Assembly: GCA_005778315.1 (NCBI GenBank)
Contig: SXOW01000518.1
Coordinates: 1 to 7,693, forward strand
Source of the DNA: Acidobacteriota bacterium
GTDB taxonomy: Bacteria; Acidobacteriota; Vicinamibacteria; Vicinamibacterales; UBA8438
Direction of reading: 5' to 3'
Length of the DNA stretch: 7,693 nt
Shown: positions 1 to 6,964 of the stretch, piece by piece
Layout of the letters: every line of letters starts with the position of its first letter
Numbering within the stretch: position 1 is the first letter of the stretch
The notes under the pieces: generated by a model
The model's database searches: none
What the model saw: the letters and a program-made list of their open reading frames with translations, nothing else
Told to the model about the DNA's origin: nothing
Translations under genes and position numbers: made by a program

Positions 1-3000
1 CGTCGAGCGCGATGACGCCGACCCCGGCGCGGGCGAACTCACGTTTGAGGGCAGGGGTCACCATGCCACCGTCCCACGGGCCCCAGTCGATGGCGACGAC
101 CCGACAGGATGGCCGCGCGGAGGCTTGGCGGTGAGCCACCTTGTTGAGGACCTCATTGGCCATGGCGTAGTCGACTTGGCCCTGTCGACCAAACCGGCCG
201 CTCACCGAGGAGAAGAGGGCGAGGACCGTCAGGTCGTCCGACGCGACGGCGTCGAGCAGGTGCCGGAGCCCCGCGACCTTCGTGTCGAACACCCGTGCGA
301 ACTGTTCGGCCGTCTTGTCGTCGATCCACCGATCTTCGAGCACGCCCGCGGCGTGGACGAGCCCGCGGATGGGACCAAGGTTCTTGCGGATATCGGCGAT
401 CGTCGCCGCCACGGCCTCCCCGTCGCGCACGTCGACTGAGCGATACACCGCGCGGCTGCCGGACGCAGCTACCTGCGCGATCGTCGCGGCGATCTCGCGG
501 TTCGCGGCATGACGCCGGTAGGCGGCCTCCAACTCATTGGGGGCGGGGCTGGGGCGGCCTGCAAATCCGTGGTCGAGCAAAGCGCGCTTGATAGCCGCCT
601 CGCCCGTGACGCCGTCGAGCCACGCCGGTTCAGGCTCTGGGACCTGGGAACGACCCAGCAGCACGAGCGTCGACCGGGTTTCCATCGCCAGCGCGCGGGC
701 CGCGGCAGCGGTCACGCCGCGGGCGCCGCCCGTCAGGACGATGACGTCGTCTGGGCCGCAACGTGCGGGGCCAGGGCCGATGGAGACCTGGGTCAGTTCG
801 AGGCCTCGCCGGCCGTGCGGGTCGAGACCGACTTCCATCGGACCATCCAGGGCCAACTCGCTGACGATGGCGGCGGCGACACGCTCATCGTCAGCCCAGC
901 TCTTGGAGACGTCCAACGCTCTGCACCGGAGTGCGGGCCATTCGCGAGCCACCGTCTTCGCCAAACCAGCCAGACCGCCTTGGCTGGCGTCGAACTTCCC
1001 GCCGGTCAGGCCGAAGGCGCCGTCCATGCGAGCGACCGTGGCGAAGATCGCACCGCCGCCAGCGGCCGCCTCACGCAGCATCGGGCCAACCCGCTTGGTC
1101 AACGCGAAGGCGTGCTTGAGCCGGTTTTCAGCCGCTTCGCTCCACGTCGACGTCGCGGCATCGGGGGTGCCCAGGATGATGAGACCGCCGATGCGCGCCG
1201 TGCTGTGGCCTCCATGGCCGCCGTCGGCCGGCACGACGTGGGCGGTACGGCCTTGTGCGGCGAACGGGTCGCAGAGTGCCGGGGGCAGGGTCGTGCCGTC
1301 GTCCACGATCCACACTTCGCGACCAACCGCGAGCTCGATGCGTCCGCCCGGCGAGGCGGTGGGGAGCGCGACCGCGCCGAGCACGCGCCGGGTCGGTGAA
1401 GCCACCGGCGTCGCCGCTGTACCGGTCGATCGACGTATCCGGGCGCCGTCGGCGACCGCCAGATCGGGGGGGGCGGCCCCTTCGGCTGGTGCCGCGGGCG
1501 CGACTGCGGCCGCCCCGTCGGTCGCGCGCATGTAATCGATGATGTCGCGAAGCGTACGCAGGCTCCCTACGTAGGCGGAGTCCACCGCCGGCATGTCGGG
1601 CAAGCGGGTCTGGACCGCCGCCAGGATCTCCAGACGTTTGATGGAATCGATGCCGAGGTCCGCCTCGAGATCCATATCCACGGCGAGCATCTCGATCGGG
1701 TAGCCGGTGAGTTCGGCGACCACCTCCAGCAATGTCTGCTCCGCACGGACGCCCCCTGGAGCCGGTGTCGAGTCGGTGGTCGTCGGCGCGGGCGCTTCGA
1801 GGGGGGAGGCCACCGGGGGTGGCTCGGTCCGGTCGGTCGGCACGAGAGCGGCGGCCGCCGGCCGCGCCGAGGCCGCGACCGGTCCCGGCGCCCCGATGGG
1901 GCCGAGTTCGGTCATGGCGATGGAGGGGCGCTGCGCCGCTGCCGGCTGGGCTGGGCTGGCGCCTGGCGTCGCGAGGTGGAACCCAGCCGGCGCTCCTTCC
2001 GCGAGCCGCCGCTGTCCCTCCATGACCATCTGGATCGTCTTGTGTGCCGCTTCTTGTCCTTCGAGAAAACGCAGGTGCGCCTCAGCCGTCTGTTGTTGGA
2101 GCCGCTGCATGGCTCGCAGCCCCTCCTGGACGACTTCGAGCACGCCAGCGGCCAGAGAGGGTGTGGGCGCGGCCGAGACCGGTGATTGCGTTGCGCGCGC
2201 CGTGGGCGACACGGCCTGTGGTTGGCGCGCCGGCGCCGGATCCGTCGTGTCGGCCGCGGTGGGCCCGTATGCCATGCCGCGAGTCAATTCGTTGGCGTGT
2301 GTGCTCACGTCAGTCTGTCCAGACATTGTCGTGGTGCGGGTCGTCGTCGCCGGCGGCGACGCCTGGGAAGCGGGTGGTCGTGGCGACCGGTAGTTCGAGC
2401 CCAGCAGAGGAACCGCCATCTTGAGCGGACGGGGTTCCTGTGCGTCCGGTTCCCATGCAGCGAGGGCGACCGGGTGTCCCAAGGCGCCGAGTCGGGCCAG
2501 GAGACGAGCCAGGTCGGTCACCCCCGAGCCCCGACCGGACGATGCGTCAATCGGAACGGCCTCGCATGGCTGGTCGCTGAGCGTCGCGCGGACGAGGCTG
2601 GTCAAGACGGTGCCTGGACCGACTTCCACGAACGTGCGCGCTCCCGACGCATGCAGGTGCTCGAGCTCGGCCACGAAGTTGACGGGGCTGATGAGCTGAC
2701 GGGCCAGGGTGTCGCGGACGTCCCTGACGTCATCGCCGTAGGGCTGGGCCGTGCAGTTGGCATACACCGGCACGGTGCCTGCCGAGAACGCAAAGAGGTC
2801 AAGGTCGCGTCGGAACGGTTCATGGACCGCCTGCATCAGCGGACTGTGGAACGCCGCCGAGACGTGCAAGGGCGTGGTTCGCCAGCCGCGCGCGGCGCAC
2901 GCCTGCACGGCCCTGTCGATGGCGTCACGGCTTCCCGACAGCACGCCCTGGTTCGGGCTATTGCGGTTGGCGAGGACCGCGTGCATGCCTTCATCGGCGA

Positions 3001-5200
3001 GCAACCCATCGAGCTCCGCGAGCGGCGCCTGTACCGCCACCATCGTCCCGCGGTCATCCGTCCCGGTTGCCATCAGCTGGCCGCGCAGGATCGAGAGCCG
3101 CCGGAGGTCCTCGTCGTCGATCCGGTCCGCGGCGCGCAGGGCGACAAGTTCGCCGTAGCTGTGGCCAGCGGTGTAGTCGGGGCGGATCCCGAATCGCTGC
3201 AAGACCCGCAGCATGGCGAGACTCACCGCGCCGATCGCAGGTTGAGCGACCTCGGTTCTGGTCAGTTGAGCTTGCTGCGTGAGGCGTGCGGCGTCATCGA
3301 ACACCGGGACCGGGAAGATGACGTCGCTCAGCGGTGTGCCGCCGTGTGAGGCCGCCGCGGCGTCTGCCTGCGCGATCGCCTCTCGGGCTTCCGGGAACAG
3401 GCACGCGATGTCGCGGCCCATCCCGACGTACTGGCTCGCCTGGCCTGGGAACAGGAACGCGATCTGTCCCGCTGGCGCGCCAGCGCCGAAGAACACGCCG
3501 GGCAGGCTCCACGCCCGCTCGTGACCATTGGTGGAGAACGCCTCGGCGGCGTCCTCCAAGGTCTTCGACGTGTCGGCGCCAGAGGCCATGACGACCAGGA
3601 GCCGCAGGGCATGGGCGGACGAGAAGCGCCTGCGTGACTCCAGCGCGCGAAAGGCCACGGCGTCGGCGGGCGGTGTGGCCTTGAGGAACACGCGCCAGGC
3701 GTGCAGGTCATCGCGTAGCGCCTCGATGCCGTCCGCCGAGAGCGCCACAATCTCCGTGGAGCCGTCCCACGCCACGATCGGGTCGGCTCCGACATACTCC
3801 TCGAGCACCGCATGAAAGTTGCTGCCACCAAAACCGAACGCGCTGACGCTCGACCGGCGGGGCTGACCAGTCGTGCTGAGCCAGGGCCGCGTCTCGGTGT
3901 GGAGATAGAACGGGCTGTCGTCGATATCGAGACGTGGGTTGGGTTCGCCAACCTTGATGGTGGCGGGGAGTACCTTGTGGTGCAGGGCCAACGCCGCCTT
4001 GATCAATCCCGCGGCGCCCGCGGCCGCTTTGGTATGGCCGATTTGCGATTTGACCGATCCGAGAGCGCACCATGGGCCCGCGGACGGCTCCGTGGCGTAC
4101 ACGGTGCGCAGGGCGTCGAACTCGACGGCATCGCCCACGGTTGTGCCCGTCCCGTGCGCCTCGACGAGTTGCACGGTCGACGGCGCGATACCGCAGATCG
4201 TGTAGGCGTCGCGCAGGGCGCGGGTCTGTCCCGAGGCGCGGGGGGCGTAAATGCTCTGAGAGCGGCCATCGCTTGACGTGCCGATGCCTCGAATGACCGA
4301 GTAGATCCGGTCGCCATCCCGTTGCGCGTCGGCCAGCCGCTTCAACACGACCATCCCCAGGCCTTCGCCAAGCACGGTGCCGTCGGCGTCTTTGGCGAAC
4401 GGCCGCGCATCCCCGGTCGACGAGAGCGCGTGTGTCTTGCTGAAGCACATGAACATGAACACGTCGTTGAGCGCATCCACGCCGCCCGACAGCACCATGT
4501 CCGTCCGTCCGCTCCCCAACTCCAACATGGCGAGGTGGACGGCGCCCAGAGAACTCGCGCACGCCGCATCCACGACGCAGTTCGTTCCTCGCAGATCCAG
4601 ACGGTTCGCGATCCGGCCGGCGACGACGTTGCCGAGGAGGCCGGGGAAGGAGTTCTCCTGCCACGCCACGTAGTCGTCCGCGATGTGTGCGATCACCGCT
4701 TCGATGACCTCTTCGGGGACACCCGCTTCTCGCATCGCGCGGCGCCACTTCGGGTGGCCGAGCCGGGCGCCCAACGGAATGACCAGCTCCAAGGTGCCGG
4801 TCACGCCCAGGATGACGCTGGTGCGCGTGCGGTCGAATTCCCTCCCCGGTCCGTAACCCGCGTCCGCAAGCGCGGCCTTGGCCACGACAAGGCCCAGCAG
4901 TTGGGCCGTATCGGTCGCCTCAAGAACGGCCGGCGGAATCCCGAACTCGGTGGGATCGAAGTTGGTCGGTTGAAGGAAGGCGCCGCGGCGGCAGTAGGTC
5001 AGATCCGCGCGGCCTGGGTCCGGATGGAAGTACTCGTCAAGCGCCCAGTGCGTCTGGGGGACGTCGGTGATGGCATCCTCGGAGGTACGAATGAGGCGCC
5101 AGTACTCCTTGAGCCCCTGGGCACGAGGAAACAGACACCCCATGCCGACAATGGCGATGGGACTCTGGGTGGCCGTGTTCGTGTCTCCCGGTCGCGCCAA
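1..5200 (-). CDS. pfaA: PfaA-like iterative PKS/PUFA synthase, KS-AT-ACP-KR (3' end outside window)
   Basis: Large iterative synthase subunit building a polyunsaturated or related long lipid chain from malonyl units, probably cytosolic. One frame stays in register at every motif checked from 5200 to the left edge (at least 1,733 codons). Residues count from the TTG at 5200-5198. KS ~14-470: Cys214 in DAACASS, His349 in VEAHGTGT, His389 in SVKSQIGHT, end motif GFGGSNFH. AT ~578-875: FPGQASQ, Ser681 in GHSYGE, His785 in AAFHSP, a malonyl-type pattern. Then LLGSNYRSP (~934) and a Gln-rich helix (~1016-1068). One ACP ~1153-1224: Ser1186 in LGIDSIKRLEI. KR ~1285 onward: TGGARGVTA at 1490, Lys1641, Ser1665, Tyr1678, Asn1682, then DWGPWDGGMVTP. 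KS wording, LGIDSIKR and the KR are PfaA-family style (TIGR02813-like). Relatives often carry a dehydratase-like domain after the KR; that region is not visible. The single ACP is unusual. Alternatives are another secondary-lipid synthase or a heterocyst-glycolipid-type PKS; the product cannot be told. The architecture is secure, the name pfaA less so. Confidence 0.95.
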   Translation of the reverse strand, partial: MARPGDTNTATQSPIAIVGMGCLFPRAQGLKEYWRLIRTSEDAITDVPQTHWALDEYFHPDPGRADLTYCRRGAFLQPTNFDPTEFGIPPAVLEATDTAQLLGLVVAKAALADAGYGPGREFDRTRTSVILGVTGTLELVIPLGARLGHPKWRRAMREAGVPEEVIEAVIAHIADDYVAWQENSFPGLLGNVVAGRIANRLDLRGTNCVVDAACASSLGAVHLAMLELGSGRTDMVLSGGVDALNDVFMFMCFSKTHALSSTGDARPFAKDADGTVLGEGLGMVVLKRLADAQRDGDRIYSVIRGIGTSSDGRSQSIYAPRASGQTRALRDAYTICGIAPSTVQLVEAHGTGTTVGDAVEFDALRTVYATEPSAGPWCALGSVKSQIGHTKAAAGAAGLIKAALALHHKVLPATIKVGEPNPRLDIDDSPFYLHTETRPWLSTTGQPRRSSVSAFGFGGSNFHAVLEEYVGADPIVAWDGSTEIVALSADGIEALRDDLHAWRVFLKATPPADAVAFRALESRRRFSSAHALRLLVVMASGADTSKTLEDAAEAFSTNGHERAWSLPGVFFGAGAPAGQIAFLFPGQASQYVGMGRDIACLFPEAREAIAQADAAAASHGGTPLSDVIFPVPVFDDAARLTQQAQLTRTEVAQPAIGAVSLAMLRVLQRFGIRPDYTAGHSYGELVALRAADRIDDEDLRRLSILRGQLMATGTDDRGTMVAVQAPLAELDGLLADEGMHAVLANRNSPNQGVLSGSRDAIDRAVQACAARGWRTTPLHVSAAFHSPLMQAVHEPFRRDLDLFAFSAGTVPVYANCTAQPYGDDVRDVRDTLARQLISPVNFVAELEHLHASGARTFVEVGPGTVLTSLVRATLSDQPCEAVPIDASSGRGSGVTDLARLLARLGALGHPVALAAWEPDAQEPRPLKMAVPLLGSNYRSPRPPASQASPPATTTRTTTMSGQTDVSTHANELTRGMAYGPTAADTTDPAPARQPQAVSPTARATQSPVSAAPTPSLAAGVLEVVQEGLRAMQRLQQQTAEAHLRFLEGQEAAHKTIQMVMEGQRRLAEGAPAGFHLATPGASPAQPAAAQRPSIAMTELGPIGAPGPVAASARPAAAALVPTDRTEPPPVASPLEAPAPTTTDSTPAPGGVRAEQTLLEVVAELTGYPIEMLAVDMDLEADLGIDSIKRLEILAAVQTRLPDMPAVDSAYVGSLRTLRDIIDYMRATDGAAAVAPAAPAEGAAPPDLAVADGARIRRSTGTAATPVASPTRRVLGAVALPTASPGGRIELAVGREVWIVDDGTTLPPALCDPFAAQGRTAHVVPADGGHGGHSTARIGGLIILGTPDAATSTWSEAAENRLKHAFALTKRVGPMLREAAAGGGAIFATVARMDGAFGLTGGKFDASQGGLAGLAKTVAREWPALRCRALDVSKSWADDERVAAAIVSELALDGPMEVGLDPHGRRGLELTQVSIGPGPARCGPDDVIVLTGGARGVTAAAARALAMETRSTLVLLGRSQVPEPEPAWLDGVTGEAAIKRALLDHGFAGRPSPAPNELEAAYRRHAANREIAATIAQVAASGSRAVYRSVDVRDGEAVAATIADIRKNLGPIRGLVHAAGVLEDRWIDDKTAEQFARVFDTKVAGLRHLLDAVASDDLTVLALFSSVSGRFGRQGQVDYAMANEVLNKVAHRQASARPSCRVVAIDWGPWDGGMVTPALKREFARAGVGVIALD

Positions 5201-5209
5201 CAGCCGTCG

Positions 5210-5214
5210 TCCTC
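5210..5214 (-). promoter_or_regulatory. Ribosome binding site for the PKS gene, overlapping the pfaD stop codon
   Basis: Read on the minus strand, GAGGA lies nine bases before a TTG (5200-5198) that opens the PKS frame. The G and A of the pfaD stop TGA (5215-5213) are the first two bases of this GAGGA, so ribosomes ending pfaD would finish on the PKS binding site. The first in-frame ATG (5143-5141) would remove the first KS strand (IAIVG), so TTG is preferred. CTG at 5203-5201 is a weaker alternative. That reinitiation occurs is inferred. Confidence 0.6.
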
Positions 5215-6937
5215 ATTCGTAAGCAACTAGAGCGGCGAGTTCCGCCCGGTCGCGTGGCAGGAAGCGTCGTGCCGCACGCGGCAACGACACTCCTTGCGCT
5301 CGTAGCCATCCTACCCGTGCGAGCGCGGCCGCTCCCACGAGCAGATTCATACCCAGCGTCACGACGTCACGCCGGTCCGACGTCTCCAAGAATGAGCCTC
5401 GAGCCCACTCGTTGAACGCCCCCATCGCGGGGCCACACCAAATCTGGTAGTCGCCTTTCCGCGAGGGGTCGCCCATGTTCGCCCAACGCGACGCCTGCCC
5501 CAGATACGATCGAAACACCAGCGCCATGCGGTGCTTTGGATCGCTTTCCGCGCGAGCGACTTGCGCAGGGTCTCGAACGGCAAAGTAGGCCCGCGTACTC
5601 GCCCAGGCGTCGGCCAGCGTCGCACGAAAATAGTCTCGTTCGAGTGCCTGCCGCGTGGCGGCCGGGATCTCTTCCAGCGACGCGTGCGTACGGTACAAAC
5701 GGTACAGGTTGCGCGCTCGGACGGCAAACATCGTACCCCACTTGAGCACCTGCACCTGCACGCCCATTTCAAACATATCCGCGGCCGGCGCCATCGTGAC
5801 GTCGGCCTGGCTCGACCGAGCCAACATGTCGCGCACCACGGGGGACGTCCCGGCTTCCACACAGGATTGGTTGATGGAGCCGGTCAGCACGAACGCCGCC
5901 CCCATCGCAACGGCCGCGGCCGCCGACTCGGGCGTCGCGATGCCGCCGGCCGCGCCGACGCGCAACGGCGTGCGGTATCCGTGGCGCGTCTGCATCGCTT
6001 CGGCCAGGGCGAGCATCGTTGGGATCAGGGCGATGGCCGGCTGATTGTCGGTGTGGCCGCCCGAATCCGCTTCCGCCGTCAGGTCCAGGGCGACCGGAAT
6101 CTCGGCCGCCATGGACGCCTGCTCAGGGGTCACGTGTCCCTCGTTGACCAGCGCTTGCACCAATTCCGGCGGCGGCGGCGAAAAGAACTGACGAGCGACC
6201 TCGACCCGAGAGACCTTGGCGATGATCTTGTTGGGGGTCACGACGGCGCCGGTGGCGTCGCGATGGATAGCGGCCACGCGGTAGCGGATCAACGGGAGCG
6301 TGAGCCTGAGATAGGCGGCGGCACTGACGAGACGGACGCCGCGGCGAAGGTAGAGGTCGACAACGGCGGCTTCACTTTGCGGTTGGGCCGGGGTGTGAAT
6401 CAGATTAAAGCCATAGGGCCGGTCCCCGATCGCACGCTGAATCCGGTCGATCGCGGCCTCGATACGGTCGAGGGAGAGTCCCGCGGCGCCAAAGAAACCG
6501 ACCATGCCAGCCCGAGCCATCGCCTCGACGAGCGCCTCAGACCCCACGCCATTGGCCATGGCGCCCGCGATGTACGGGTACACAAGACCGTGGGTGTCAC
6601 AGAACGCGCGGTCGCCCAGCTGATCCGGCCGAAAAGCCGGTGCATACCCCACGAGCTGCCGAGACCCCGCCGTGGGGGCGGTCCCGGTGTCAAGGGTGGC
6701 TGTTCCGCCTCGTGCCACGCCGAGTTGGCCGTCGACGTCTACCAGTCGGATTGGTGCGGCGACATGATGGACCGCTCTTGCCACCGCGTCTTCGCCCGTT
6801 TCGGGCAGACGGACGCCGTCAGGGGTCCACCAGCCGAGCACCCCCTCGCGGTCCGGCTGTATCCGAAGCACTGATACCTTTGCTTGCACGTCGCACGGGG
6901 CTCCAACCCGCCTTGTTTGAGCGCTTCCGCACGGCAT
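5213..6937 (-). CDS. pfaD: PfaD-family FMN-dependent enoyl reductase of PUFA/polyketide synthesis
   Basis: Stand-alone enoyl reductase, a TIM-barrel flavoprotein related to 2-nitropropane dioxygenase and FabK, that reduces enoyl-ACP intermediates for a partner synthase with no enoyl reductase of its own. The 574 residues carry the family signatures in order: VLGWWTPDG (33-41), GFFGAAGLS (147-155), RPYGFNLIHTP (173-183), AKVSRVEVA (240-248), ADSGGHTDN (290-298, with the conserved His295), VGAAGGI and TGSINQ (327-333 and 352-357, probable FMN phosphate contacts), AADMFEMGVQVQVLKWGTMF (385-404), RSYLGQASRWA (476-486) and DYQIWCGPAMGAFNEW (496-511). Length fits the family and no key motif is missing. 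It starts 27 bp after ispH and its stop overlaps the binding site of the PKS gene, so the two are probably co-expressed partners. The start is uncertain: the ATG at 6937 has only a weak upstream GGCGG, while GTG codons at 6889 (GGAG, 11 bases) and 6871 (AAGG, 5 bases) would shorten the poorly conserved N-terminus by 16 or 22 residues. PfaD homologues also serve trans-AT PKSs, but the cis-AT PfaA-like neighbour argues for a lipid synthase. Confidence 0.95.
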   Translation of the reverse strand: MPCGSAQTRRVGAPCDVQAKVSVLRIQPDREGVLGWWTPDGVRLPETGEDAVARAVHHVAAPIRLVDVDGQLGVARGGTATLDTGTAPTAGSRQLVGYAPAFRPDQLGDRAFCDTHGLVYPYIAGAMANGVGSEALVEAMARAGMVGFFGAAGLSLDRIEAAIDRIQRAIGDRPYGFNLIHTPAQPQSEAAVVDLYLRRGVRLVSAAAYLRLTLPLIRYRVAAIHRDATGAVVTPNKIIAKVSRVEVARQFFSPPPPELVQALVNEGHVTPEQASMAAEIPVALDLTAEADSGGHTDNQPAIALIPTMLALAEAMQTRHGYRTPLRVGAAGGIATPESAAAAVAMGAAFVLTGSINQSCVEAGTSPVVRDMLARSSQADVTMAPAADMFEMGVQVQVLKWGTMFAVRARNLYRLYRTHASLEEIPAATRQALERDYFRATLADAWASTRAYFAVRDPAQVARAESDPKHRMALVFRSYLGQASRWANMGDPSRKGDYQIWCGPAMGAFNEWARGSFLETSDRRDVVTLGMNLLVGAAALARVGWLRAQGVSLPRAARRFLPRDRAELAALVAYE

Positions 6938-6964
6938 ACGCCGCCGGATCCATCTGGTACCCGG

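Noticed and set aside
509..1535. Overlapping plus-strand frames of 296 and 332 codons
   Set aside because: Both lie opposite the ACP and KR regions, overlap each other, and are low-complexity Ala/Arg/Pro-rich.
2324..2326. In-frame ATG (residue 959) as start of a separate ACP-KR protein
   Set aside because: The following residues look like an N-terminus, but no ribosome binding site precedes it and the frame is continuous with the AT.
2186..3349. 387-codon plus-strand open frame opposite the AT and linker
   Set aside because: It overlaps the catalytic AT of the PKS on the other strand and shows no family motif; composition explains it.
3708..4748. 346-codon minus-strand frame inside the KS region
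   Set aside because: It is in a different phase from the KS; the translation is Arg-rich, while the true frame carries Cys214, His349 and His389.
5141..5143. ATG within GMGCLFPR as the PKS start
   Set aside because: It would remove the conserved KS strand IAIVG encoded just upstream; the TTG at 5200 keeps it and has a good binding site.
5213..5215. Read-through or recoding of the pfaD TGA to make a PfaD-PKS fusion
   Set aside because: No recoding signal is visible, PfaD ends at a normal length, and a ribosome binding site follows at once. Only kept as a comparison to make across homologues.
5037..5216. ATG at 5216-5214 forming an ATGA overlap with the pfaD stop, a tempting PKS start
   Set aside because: It is out of phase with the KS and stops after about 59 codons, so it cannot start the synthase.
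5531..6874. 447-codon plus-strand open frame opposite pfaD
   Set aside because: It is antisense to a canonical PfaD, its translation is Arg/His/Gly-rich with no recognisable motif, and such frames are expected opposite high-GC genes.
1..6937. Trans-AT polyketide cluster, because PfaD homologues also occur there
   Set aside because: The synthase has its own intact AT (GHSYGE, AAFHSP) and a PUFA-style KS and KR, so a cis-AT lipid synthase fits better.
6938..6964. Terminator or promoter between ispH and pfaD
   Set aside because: The 27 bases form no convincing hairpin with a T tract and no clear -35/-10 pair.
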